The notes beneath the pieces were generated by a model. That model did not search any database. It was given only the letters and a program-made list of their open reading frames with translations, and had not been told where the DNA came from. Positions 8,311 to 16,467 of a DNA stretch of 64,000 nucleotides are shown here, one piece after another (the stretch's first letter is position 1; the number at the start of each line of letters is the position of its first letter). The DNA is from Clostridia bacterium (GTDB taxonomy: Bacteria; Bacillota; Clostridia; Oscillospirales; Acutalibacteraceae), in assembly GCA_017537365.1 (NCBI GenBank), contig JAFYKZ010000026.1, forward strand, positions 186,001-250,000, given 5' to 3'. Position numbers and translations under genes: made by a program.

Positions 8311-9214
8311 TATGCCTTAACCTCATCAAAAATTCATTAAAATAATCGGGAATTTCGCTTTCAAACTCCATATATTCATTTGTTTTCGGGTGAATAAAAC
8401 CTATTTTTCTAGCATGCAGACATTGACCGCAAAGCTTAGTTATCACCTTTTTAGGACCGTATACATCGTCTCCCGCAATAGGATGACCTAGACTTGCCAT
8501 ATGAACTCTGATTTGATGAGTTCTACCTGTTTCTAAGCGAAGTTTTAAATATGTAAAACCGCCAAATCTTTCAACAACCTCATAATGCGTTACAGCTTCC
8601 CTACCGCCTTTAACAATCGCCATTTGCTTGCGATTTACAGGGTGGCGTTCAATAGGAGCATTAACTGTTCCTGAATCATCTTTAAAGTTGCCATAAGCTA
8701 TGGCGATATATTCCCTTGTAAAAGAATGTTCTTTGATTTGTTGAGCCAAAGAAATATGAGCAACATCATTTTTTGCTACCATTAAAAGTCCGCTTGTGTT
8801 TTTATCAATGCGATGAACAATACCAGGACGCATAACCCCATTTATACCCGATAACGAGTCTTTACAGTGATACATTAAGGCATTAACAAGTGTACCGTCA
8901 AAATTACCGGCGGCAGGATGAACAACCATACCTTTTGGTTTATTAACAACCAATAAATCATCATCTTCATATAAAATATCAAGAGGTATATTTTCGGCTT
9001 TTATGTCGTAAACCTCTGGGTCAGGCAATATTATTTTTATCCTGTCCCCTTTTTGAAGCTTAGCATTTTTCTTAATACTTTTATCGTTAACAGTTATGTT
9101 TCCTGTTTCAATCAAAGAAGCTATTCTGGAACGCGAAATATCAGTTTCATTTGCCGCGAAAACATCAACCCTTAAAGGCTTGGTTTCTTCATAGAGTTTT
9201 TCAATTATCTCCAT
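8297..9214 (-). CDS. rluD: RluD-type 23S rRNA pseudouridine synthase
   Basis: 305 aa, RluA/RluD family. An N-terminal S4 RNA-binding domain (~15-60, SRSRIASLIETGNITVN) precedes the synthase domain with HRIDKNTSGLL (catalytic Asp137) and RLETGRTHQIRVHMA. The length and the S4 domain fit RluD, which modifies helix 69 of 23S rRNA, but other RluA paralogues cannot be fully excluded. The order lspA-rluD is conserved in Firmicutes. It overlaps lspA by 14 bases at its start (ATG 9214, GGAG ribosome site) and the HAD gene at its end. Confidence 0.92.
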   Translation of the reverse strand: MEIIEKLYEETKPLRVDVFAANETDISRSRIASLIETGNITVNDKSIKKNAKLQKGDRIKIILPDPEVYDIKAENIPLDILYEDDDLLVVNKPKGMVVHPAAGNFDGTLVNALMYHCKDSLSGINGVMRPGIVHRIDKNTSGLLMVAKNDVAHISLAQQIKEHSFTREYIAIAYGNFKDDSGTVNAPIERHPVNRKQMAIVKGGREAVTHYEVVERFGGFTYLKLRLETGRTHQIRVHMASLGHPIAGDDVYGPKKVITKLCGQCLHARKIGFIHPKTNEYMEFESEIPDYFNEFLMRLRHNGKV

Positions 9215-9725
9215 TATCAGACTCCAACAGTTTTTCAGATTTTATATTCTTTTTAAGATTAAAATCTTTAATTAAATCTAAAATAAAATATAGAATTAAC
9301 ATTCCGCCACCGATAACAACAGCGCAATCAGCTATATTAAACACAGGGTATTTTGTCCAAAAGCCAAACTGCAAGAAATCAACAACATATCCGTTATAAA
9401 AAATTCGGTCTATTAAATTACCAAATCCGCCCGACACTACTAACACAAGCGACCAAAACAGTAGCGGATTTTTTTTACCGATTTTAATTAAAACAAAAAC
9501 GCAAGCAACCATAACAAGCGAGGTTAAAATTATAAGCGGAAAGGTTTTACCGCCAAACATACCCCAAGCGGCACCAGGATTTTTAACAAAAACTATATTT
9601 AAAACACCTTTTATAGCAACAAAGCCTTCGCCTAACTCAAAATTATTTAATATAAAAAGCTTTGAAATTCGGTCAATAACAAGTACTATAAAACCGCAAA
9701 TTATTGCTAAAACGCAAGATAACAA
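9201..9725 (-). CDS. lspA: Lipoprotein signal peptidase II
   Basis: 174 aa, membrane aspartyl protease that cleaves prolipoproteins after lipid attachment. Four hydrophobic segments are visible. The two catalytic aspartates lie in GNLIDRI (Asp106) and FNIADCA (Asp133), and VKNPGAAWGMF is the conserved periplasmic stretch. It starts at a TTG (9725) with GGAGG 7 bases upstream, and follows divIVA by 2 bases. The charged tail after ~155 (KNIKSEKLLESDNGDN) is longer than usual and lies partly in the overlap with rluD. At least two lipoproteins in this window (ApbE, the transglutaminase-like protein) are likely substrates. Confidence 0.96.
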   Translation of the reverse strand: MLSCVLAIICGFIVLVIDRISKLFILNNFELGEGFVAIKGVLNIVFVKNPGAAWGMFGGKTFPLIILTSLVMVACVFVLIKIGKKNPLLFWSLVLVVSGGFGNLIDRIFYNGYVVDFLQFGFWTKYPVFNIADCAVVIGGGMLILYFILDLIKDFNLKKNIKSEKLLESDNGDN

Positions 9726-9727
9726 AA

Positions 9728-10489
9728 TTATTCCTCCGTTAAATCAACTTTGAAACCAGTAGAATCATCTTCCTCAGTTTCTGCCATCTCGGCAGCTTCT
9801 GCAATAGCATTTGTGATATCTGAAATATCAGGAATTTCAGGTTCTGGGATAAAATCTTCTGCCTTTGGAGCATTATCAATAGCGGCAGAAACCACCTTTG
9901 CCATATAAACGGGGTCATTTGGAACAGAATCAGGAACTTGACTTAAAATTTCAAGATGCTCCTTATATTTCGCGGAGATAGCAGATTTAAAAGCGGCAAC
10001 CTCCATTTTAAGCTTATCGAATAATATTTGCTGGCGCTCAACACTATCAGTAGCCGCAGCAGTTATGCTTTCAGCTTTAAGCTCGGCGGTCTTAATCATA
10101 TCCGCAAGCTCTTTTTCAAGATTTTCCTTGCGTTCTTTTGCCTTTAATTCAAAGCCCTCAGCTAATTGCTTCTCCTGCTCGGTTATAGCAACAATATTTT
10201 TCTCGGCGCTTTTAATAATTTCATCGCTTTTAACCTTAGCTTCGTTAACAATGCGGTCTGCAAGACCCTGAGCGCTAATCAACACACTTTGAATACTATC
10301 CTGAGAAGCTTTAAGCTCTTCAATTTTTTCCTCTAAGCTTTTAATTTTGCTCTCATATTCTTTGATTGAGCGTTCAAACTGAAGATAATCGGTCTCAATT
10401 TTGTCTAAAAGGATGTCAACTTCCTCTTGCTTATATCCGCCCATAGCCTTTGCAAATTTAACATTTTTAATTTCATTTGCATTAAGCAT
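9728..10489 (-). CDS. divIVA: DivIVA-domain cell division/polarity protein
   Basis: 253 aa. The N-terminal ~60 residues carry the DivIVA membrane-binding head (MLNANEIKNVKFAKAMGGYKQEEVD). A long coiled coil rich in Glu/Lys/Ala follows to ~190, and the tail is acidic (ISDITNAIAEAAEMAE). The family recognises curved membrane at division sites and poles. It sits in the conserved sepF-ylmH-divIVA-lspA arrangement near the dcw cluster. It is longer than Bacillus DivIVA (164 aa) because of the acidic tail. The start is ATG at 10489 with AAAGGTGG upstream. Confidence 0.93.
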   Translation of the reverse strand: MLNANEIKNVKFAKAMGGYKQEEVDILLDKIETDYLQFERSIKEYESKIKSLEEKIEELKASQDSIQSVLISAQGLADRIVNEAKVKSDEIIKSAEKNIVAITEQEKQLAEGFELKAKERKENLEKELADMIKTAELKAESITAAATDSVERQQILFDKLKMEVAAFKSAISAKYKEHLEILSQVPDSVPNDPVYMAKVVSAAIDNAPKAEDFIPEPEIPDISDITNAIAEAAEMAETEEDDSTGFKVDLTEE

Positions 10490-10503
10490 TTATAAAACCA
10501 CCT

Positions 10504-11238
10504 TTAAATGTATTTTTTATATTTTAAAATAATACGGTTCTTGCGAGTTTTATCGCATAAAGACTCAATAATAAATTTACCTTTTCCTCTAACGGTTATA
10601 ATATCTCCGCTTGAAATCTGTTTGGTTGTTTTCTCAGTTTGAACAGAGTTTACCGAAACTAAACCAAACTCGATTTTTTGCGATGCTTCATTTCGCGAAA
10701 TATTGCATAGCAAAGCCACAACACAGTCAAGCCGACCGGAAGCTACCGTACAGCTAAATTCAGCCAAACTGCTTTTTTGAGGCAGAGGCAAACTGGCGCC
10801 AATACTAACCAACACGCCAACCCTGCCAATCTTTTTAACCTCGTTTAGAATATAATCTGTAATATCATCAGAAACAAAAGCAACTGCGCGCTCAGGCTCA
10901 ACCAAAATATCGCCAACCGTTTCTCTGCCAATACCAAGCGCCATAAGACTACCTAAAAAATCTCTGTGTGTTAGGCTATATTCTTTTCTGAAACTAAAAG
11001 TAATCGCAGTTATAGGAAATTTTTGCTCGGTTATATATTCAGGAAAACATCCAAGCAAAACCCTCTCGGCTTCATCGTATCCGCCGAAAAACGAATAACT
11101 TGCCTTTCTGTTTTCAAGAATTTTTTCTGCATAAACCGCTTCCTCAGCCGATAAAAAGCCTAAAAATTTAGGTTTGTTGGTTTTCTCGCAGATATCAAGA
11201 GTATCTATAATACGAGCCGGAAATATTTCAGACTGCAT
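10504..11238 (-). CDS. ylmH: YlmH-type S4-domain RNA-binding protein
   Basis: 244 aa. The N-terminal half matches the YlmH fold (FLSAEEAVYAEKIL, PITAITFSFRKEYSLTHRDFLGSLMALGI, then GDILVEP). A C-terminal S4 domain is present at ~180-240 (NEASQKIEFGLVSVNSV, ISSGDIITVRGKGKF). In Firmicutes YlmH binds ribosomal RNA and has been tied to rescue of stalled ribosomes, and its gene lies in the division cluster. It overlaps sepF by one base and is followed by divIVA. The C-terminus ends in the lysine-rich RKNRIILKYKKYI. Confidence 0.92.
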   Translation of the reverse strand: MQSEIFPARIIDTLDICEKTNKPKFLGFLSAEEAVYAEKILENRKASYSFFGGYDEAERVLLGCFPEYITEQKFPITAITFSFRKEYSLTHRDFLGSLMALGIGRETVGDILVEPERAVAFVSDDITDYILNEVKKIGRVGVLVSIGASLPLPQKSSLAEFSCTVASGRLDCVVALLCNISRNEASQKIEFGLVSVNSVQTEKTTKQISSGDIITVRGKGKFIIESLCDKTRKNRIILKYKKYI

Positions 11239-11717
11239 TAAAGGTACATATTTCTTTCTTCAAAGTCCTCTAAAAAAACCTCACCCATCATATCCACACC
11301 ATTTGGTACGATAAGGAAAGTTCCGTTAGAAACCTTTTTAATGTTGCCGTGGTTTGCGTATGTAGCTCCGCTTAAAAAGTCAACAACACGGCGAGACATC
11401 TCTAAATCCGCATTTTCCAAGTTTAAAACAACGGTTTTTTTATCGTTAAGATGGTCGGCTATTGATCTAACATCCTCATATCTTTCAGGCTTAACGAGAA
11501 CAACCTGCATTTGAGCAGGATTATAGCTAACGGTTTTATTTTTATTGCCTCCTACTACTCTAGGAGCAGCTTCTTGGCGACGAGGAGCAGAATAACTTTC
11601 AGCTACCTGAGGTTTCTTCTTAGGCTCTGCTTTTTCAACAGTTTCTTCAACCTCATTTTCAAATTCTTCTTCATCGGGGATAACAAGTATGTTTTTAATT
11701 TTATCCATTAATCCCAT
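11238..11717 (-). CDS. sepF: SepF, FtsZ-interacting division protein
   Basis: 159 aa. An N-terminal amphipathic start (MGLMDKIKNIL) is the membrane-targeting helix. It is followed by a charged linker (~15-65) and a C-terminal SepF core (VVLVKPERYEDVRSIADHLNDKKTVVLNLE; RRVVDFLSGATYA; FLIVPNGVDMMG). SepF forms rings that anchor and align FtsZ filaments. The gene order yggS-sepF-ylmH-divIVA is the standard Gram-positive arrangement. ylmG, usually between sepF and ylmH, is absent here. Confidence 0.95.
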   Translation of the reverse strand: MGLMDKIKNILVIPDEEEFENEVEETVEKAEPKKKPQVAESYSAPRRQEAAPRVVGGNKNKTVSYNPAQMQVVLVKPERYEDVRSIADHLNDKKTVVLNLENADLEMSRRVVDFLSGATYANHGNIKKVSNGTFLIVPNGVDMMGEVFLEDFEERNMYL

Positions 11718-11737
11718 TTTTATTTCTCCTTTTAATT

Positions 11738-12445
11738 TTAATATATTCTTCGGCCGAAAAGAGCAGTACCTAAGCGAATTAGGTTAGCACCCTCCTCGAC
11801 TGCAATATCGAAATCATCAGACATTCCCATAGATAATATTTCCATATTACTATTATCTATTTTTTTGTCCCTAATGTCAATAAACAGTTTGTACATTTTT
11901 TGGAAATATTTGCGATTTTCTTCGTTTTTTTCGCAAATCGGCGGAATTGCCATTAAACCTTTGATATGAATATTGGGTAAAGTGGCAATTTCTATAATAT
12001 CTTGCTCTAAGCTTGAAGCTTCAAAACCCCATTTAGATTCTTCGTTTGCAATATTAACTTCAAGCAAAATATTAATCTCTAAGTTTTTATTAACCGCCTG
12101 CTTAGAAATTTCTCTTGCAAGTTTAATACTATCAACCGACTGAATTAGTTCAACCTTATCAATAATATCCTTAACCTTATTGGTTTGCAAATGACCTATA
12201 AAATGCCTATGGGCAGAATTTATATTATCGTTTTTAGATAAAAATTCTTGCACCTTATTTTCACCGATATAATTAATACCGTTTTCAATAGCATAATTAA
12301 CCGTTTCGGCATCAACTGTTTTAATAGCCGCAAGCAAAATAACATCTTCTCTATTTCTGCCTGATTTTTCAAGAGCTATCTTTAATCGCTCGTTTACGGC
12401 TTTTAAATTGGCATCAAATTCATTAGCCGACAATTTTTCCATCAT
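11738..12445 (-). CDS. YggS/YlmE-type PLP homeostasis protein
   Basis: 235 aa, fold-type III PLP-binding protein. The PLP lysine is in LLAAIKTVDAETV (Lys42), and GMSDDFDIAVEEGANLIRLGTALFG is the family's C-terminal phosphate-binding signature. It has no known catalytic activity and balances PLP and amino-acid pools. It overlaps the end of the HlyD-like gene by 23 bases. Two consecutive ATGs (12445, 12442) are possible starts. The position just upstream of sepF matches ylmE in Bacillus. Confidence 0.94.
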   Translation of the reverse strand: MMEKLSANEFDANLKAVNERLKIALEKSGRNREDVILLAAIKTVDAETVNYAIENGINYIGENKVQEFLSKNDNINSAHRHFIGHLQTNKVKDIIDKVELIQSVDSIKLAREISKQAVNKNLEINILLEVNIANEESKWGFEASSLEQDIIEIATLPNIHIKGLMAIPPICEKNEENRKYFQKMYKLFIDIRDKKIDNSNMEILSMGMSDDFDIAVEEGANLIRLGTALFGRRIY

Positions 12446-13619
12446 AAAGCTTTTTTCCTTTCACAATTACTCGGTCATAAAGCCTCAATTCATTATTCTC
12501 GCTAGCCACCTTTTCGCAAATTATATAGCTATCGTTAGAATAAATCATATTAACAGGAACAAATTTAACCTGCATTCCGCTTAAAACATAAACTCCGCGA
12601 ACCGAGTCTACAACCCTTAAAGCTTTTCTTGGAACTCTAAGTCCACTGTATTCATCCTTAATAATGGTCATAGGACCGCTTCGCATAGAAGCCAATTCGC
12701 TATTCATTTCATTGCATGAAAAAATTATAACCGCATTTTCATCAGTTTCAGAGGTATTAATTCTTTTAACCGTTACTTTAAGCTCCGGTGAAGATTTAAC
12801 CGCAGTTTTAAGTTTTAAAATTTCGCCCTCTTTAAATTTTAAAGATTCATCTAACGAAACCTTTGCCGCAATATACCAATCATAATCTGATACAATTTTA
12901 CCGATAACATCTGCGGGTTTTGATTCAGATTTTACATTATCTAAAAACTCTGGTGTTATTTTAGAAATACTATCAGCAGTTAAAACATTTTCATATCCAT
13001 CGGTTGTTGAAACAAAATAACCCGATTTATCCGACCTGATAAGTTGTTTTGGCGATGGCATACTATCATTTAACTTGGCTTTTAAACTGTTAAGCTGGGC
13101 AGAAAAATCAGTATTTTCTCCCATGGCCGCCTGACGACGCCAAATAGCAGTTAAAAGCTCATTAGAATAATTTTTAACATCATAAAAATTACCCGAAGCA
13201 GAATTTTTTATTAATTCGTTTAACTGCTCGTCTATCTTTAATTTCATAAGGTCTAAATTCGCGGTATCAATATCGTTATAGCCTAAAATTTCTTCAATTT
13301 CGGCAATTTTTTGCTCGGTATCCTGTCTCTCACTAACCTTTAAGGAATCGGCTTCACTATCATAAATATTAGCAATAACACCGTTTTTGGCAACGCGGTT
13401 ACCGTCTGACACAACAAAATGCATAACACCGCCGCCCGAATAGCTTATAAGGGTCTCGTTACGGACAATAACGCCGGTAATATCCAAACCGTCGCAAGCG
13501 GTATAATAAATTGCATTTTCGGTTTTTATAGGTTTATAAAATACCGCTAAAAGCTGATTTATTATAAACACAGCCGCCAATAGTATTAAAAAGAATCTTA
13601 ATACCGTTTGACCCTTCAT
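12423..13619 (-). CDS. Membrane-anchored HlyD/periplasmic-adaptor-like protein of the division cluster
   Basis: 398 aa. One N-terminal membrane segment (~6-26, LRFFLILLAAVFIINQLLAVFY) is followed by an outside domain. That domain contains a biotinyl-lipoyl-like hairpin (GVIVRNETLISYSGGGVMHFVVSDGNRVAKNGVIANIY) and helical stretches (~75-140). It also contains beta-rich C-terminal segments (YSGLRVPRKALRVVDSVRGVYVLSG). This layout matches HlyD-like adaptor proteins. No efflux ATPase or permease is next to it, and similar genes are known beside sepF/yggS in Clostridia, so a role in the envelope or at the septum is more likely than export. The actual function is unknown. Confidence 0.75.
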   Translation of the reverse strand: MKGQTVLRFFLILLAAVFIINQLLAVFYKPIKTENAIYYTACDGLDITGVIVRNETLISYSGGGVMHFVVSDGNRVAKNGVIANIYDSEADSLKVSERQDTEQKIAEIEEILGYNDIDTANLDLMKLKIDEQLNELIKNSASGNFYDVKNYSNELLTAIWRRQAAMGENTDFSAQLNSLKAKLNDSMPSPKQLIRSDKSGYFVSTTDGYENVLTADSISKITPEFLDNVKSESKPADVIGKIVSDYDWYIAAKVSLDESLKFKEGEILKLKTAVKSSPELKVTVKRINTSETDENAVIIFSCNEMNSELASMRSGPMTIIKDEYSGLRVPRKALRVVDSVRGVYVLSGMQVKFVPVNMIYSNDSYIICEKVASENNELRLYDRVIVKGKKLYDGKIVG

Positions 13620-13622
13620 AGC

Positions 13623-14558
13623 CTATTCCTCCCTTAAAAAATTTTCAACAAGTGTTTTAGCTTTTTCTAAAATATTATCTGTTTCATCCTGATAAAGCCA
13701 ATTTATATTTTCATTTCTTCTAAACCAAGTAAGCTGGCGTTTAGCATATCTTCTTGTTTGCTGCTTTAAATTTTCTTTTGCCTGCTCTAATGAACATTCG
13801 TTATTAAAATATCCATAAAGCTCTTTATGACCGATAGCCTGAAAACCGCCTTTATTATTCCCGCTTTTATAGGTATTTTCTGCTTCCTCTAAAAGACCTT
13901 TTCGGCACATAATATCAACCCTGCGGTTTATTCTATCGTACAAAAGCTCGCGGTCATTATAAGTTACACCTAAAATCAACGGATTAAGGTTAGACTTGGT
14001 TTTATGAGATAATTCATTTTGCTCGGTTTTAGTTTTCCCTGCAAGACGGTAAACCTCAAAAGCTCTGACTATCCGCTTTTTATCATTAAAATGAAGCTTT
14101 TCAGCAGAATCGGCATCAAACTCGGCTAATTTTTTTAGCATTTCTTCTCCGCCGATAGTATCATAAAGCTCTTCTAATTCTTTTCGAAGGTTAAAATCGG
14201 TTTCAACATCTAAAAACTCAGTATTTTCAAGCAAAGATGAAATATAAAGTCCCGTCCCTCCAACAATAATCGGAAGTTTACCTCTGCTATTTATATCTTC
14301 AATAACCTCTTTTGCAGAAATAACATAATCCGCCACCGAATACTGCTCATCGGTACTTAAAAATTCAAGCAAATGATGTTTAATTCCTTGCTTTTCGTCC
14401 TCATCTGGCGCGGCAGAAGCGATATGAATACCTTTATAAATCTGCATTGAATCGGCAGAAACTATTTCTCCGCCAAAGCTTTTTGCAAGCTCAATACTTA
14501 AAGCAGTTTTGCCCGATGCCGTAGGTCCTACAACAAAAACTGTTTTTATCTTGCTCAT
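13623..14558 (-). CDS. miaA: tRNA dimethylallyltransferase
   Basis: 311 aa. P-loop GPTASGKTAL at 11-20, ADSMQIYKG (catalytic Asp), IIVGGTGLYISSLL and QAIGHKELYGYF are the MiaA hallmarks. It adds dimethylallyl to N6 of A37 in tRNAs that read UNN codons. The miaB gene at the start of this run encodes the next enzyme, which methylthiolates the same base. It overlaps mutL by 4 bases, and the mutS-mutL-miaA order is widespread in bacteria. Confidence 0.97.
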   Translation of the reverse strand: MSKIKTVFVVGPTASGKTALSIELAKSFGGEIVSADSMQIYKGIHIASAAPDEDEKQGIKHHLLEFLSTDEQYSVADYVISAKEVIEDINSRGKLPIIVGGTGLYISSLLENTEFLDVETDFNLRKELEELYDTIGGEEMLKKLAEFDADSAEKLHFNDKKRIVRAFEVYRLAGKTKTEQNELSHKTKSNLNPLILGVTYNDRELLYDRINRRVDIMCRKGLLEEAENTYKSGNNKGGFQAIGHKELYGYFNNECSLEQAKENLKQQTRRYAKRQLTWFRRNENINWLYQDETDNILEKAKTLVENFLREE

Positions 14559-16444
14559 TGTATTCTACCAAACTGCTTTTCAAGCTCGCGCTTTTTAATT
14601 TCAAAAGCAACAGGTCTGCCATGCGGACAATACATAATATCTTCCGAATATAAAACCTTTTCAGCCAAAGCTTTCATTTCGGTTACATTAGTATAATTTC
14701 CGGCTTTAATAGCTGTTCTGCAAGCTATTGTGTGCAAGAGGTCTTCTTCTTTTTCGGTTGATATTTTTCCTGATTTTATTATAGAATTTGCAACCTCTGA
14801 AACAACTGAGGTAATATCCGATTTTGTTAAAAATACAGGGATTGCTCTCACAAGAACAGTTGAATTTCCAAAATCTTCTATTTCAAATCCGCTTTTTTCT
14901 AAAATATCGGTATTAGTTATTATAGCATCATATTCCTCTCTGCTTAAAGTAACCGACAAAGGACTAAGCAAAGATTGAACCTCTATTTTCTTATTTTGCT
15001 TTAATTCATTAAACAAAATTCGCTCATGAGCTGCATGTTTATCTATCATAAAAATACTGCTTCCCATTTGAGCAATAATATATGTTGAAAAAGCTTCGCC
15101 AATAACGATTATTGGCTCTTTTTCTTCTGGTTCAGGTATTATGTCAACCTTCTCTTCTTTTGGTTGCACATAAGTTTTAGTATATTCTTCTTTTGTCATC
15201 GGCTCGGTCTTATTACCCTCAGGCGAGACAAAAGAATATCTATCTGCAAAACTAGGCTTTGTTTCATCCTTAAAAACAACCCTTGCAGAATTATTTGGTT
15301 TTGTAATATTTTGAGCAGTTATCGGTTTAGAATAAATTTGCTCAGCTATTGTTTGTTTGGGCTTAATATCAATAGTCTGCTGCCTGTATTCCTCGGTAGT
15401 CATACTCTTAAAACGGTCAAAAGCAGGGGTATTAAGCTTTACCTGAGGTCTTGTATCACCCGAAATCAAAGCGTTTTTAATCGCTGAATATACGGCATCA
15501 AAAATCCTTTTTTCATCAGAAAAACGCACCTCGGTTTTTGCGGGGTGAACATTAACATCAACTATTTCAAAAGGAATATTAATATATATAACAAAGCTTG
15601 GGAATTTACCAACCATTGCACTGTTTTTATATGCCTGCTCGACCGCGGCAACAACCGTTCCCGAACGAACAAGTCGACCATTTAAAAATGTATACTGACT
15701 GTTTCTTGTTGGCTTGCATGCTATCGGCTTGCAAATATAACCTGAAACCGAAACGCCTGACATTTCCCCGCTAGTTTCAATTAAAGAAGCAGAAAATTCT
15801 CTGCCTAAAACACTGTAAATTGCAGATTTAATTTCGCCGTCTCCCGAAGTTGAGAGGGTCTGCTTAGAGTCTCTGATAAATCTAAACGATATTTCGGGGT
15901 GCGATAAAGCAATTCTATCTATAACAGCGGCACAAGCATTGCCCTCAGAAACATCTTTTTTAAGAAACTTCATACGAGCAGGCGTATTATAGAAAATATC
16001 TTTTATAACAATAGTTGTTCCCTTTGGACAACCGCTTTCCTCATATAAAATTTCCTCTGAGCCCTCAATTTTATAATGAGTTCCAACTATGCTATCCTCG
16101 GTTGCAGTAAGCATTTCAACCCTAGCGACCGAGGAAACTGCCGCCAAAGCTTCGCCTCTGAAACCTAAGGTTGCAATAGCATCTAAATCAGAATCCGTTT
16201 TAATTTTGCTTGTTGCGTGCCTTAAAAAAGCGGTTGGAACATCCTCAAATGCAATTCCGCAACCATTATCGGTAACACGAATTAAACCGATGCCTCCGCG
16301 CTGAATTTCAACTGTTATTACAGTAGCACCCGCATCAATCGAATTTTCTACAAGCTCTTTTATAACAGATGCCGGTCTTTCAACAACCTCACCTGCGGCA
16401 ATAAGCTCTGCAACATTTTTAGGCAATAAATTGATTTTCGGCAT
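14555..16444 (-). CDS. mutL: DNA mismatch repair protein MutL (endonuclease type)
   Basis: 629 aa from the ATG at 16444. That start is preferred to the GTG at 16453 because the protein then opens MPKINLLP and AGG is 8 bases upstream. The GHKL ATPase region shows ELVENSIDAGA, TDNGCGI and TLGFRGEAL. The C-terminal dimerisation domain carries IDKHAAHERILFNE (the metal-dependent endonuclease motif DQHAx2Ex4E with Q replaced by K) and CPHGRPVAFEI. The nicking activity therefore looks intact, as expected in bacteria without MutH. A charged linker (~335-450) separates the halves. Confidence 0.97.
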   Translation of the reverse strand: MPKINLLPKNVAELIAAGEVVERPASVIKELVENSIDAGATVITVEIQRGGIGLIRVTDNGCGIAFEDVPTAFLRHATSKIKTDSDLDAIATLGFRGEALAAVSSVARVEMLTATEDSIVGTHYKIEGSEEILYEESGCPKGTTIVIKDIFYNTPARMKFLKKDVSEGNACAAVIDRIALSHPEISFRFIRDSKQTLSTSGDGEIKSAIYSVLGREFSASLIETSGEMSGVSVSGYICKPIACKPTRNSQYTFLNGRLVRSGTVVAAVEQAYKNSAMVGKFPSFVIYINIPFEIVDVNVHPAKTEVRFSDEKRIFDAVYSAIKNALISGDTRPQVKLNTPAFDRFKSMTTEEYRQQTIDIKPKQTIAEQIYSKPITAQNITKPNNSARVVFKDETKPSFADRYSFVSPEGNKTEPMTKEEYTKTYVQPKEEKVDIIPEPEEKEPIIVIGEAFSTYIIAQMGSSIFMIDKHAAHERILFNELKQNKKIEVQSLLSPLSVTLSREEYDAIITNTDILEKSGFEIEDFGNSTVLVRAIPVFLTKSDITSVVSEVANSIIKSGKISTEKEEDLLHTIACRTAIKAGNYTNVTEMKALAEKVLYSEDIMYCPHGRPVAFEIKKRELEKQFGRIQ

Positions 16445-16467
16445 TCTGTTCACCTGTCTTTCTAACT

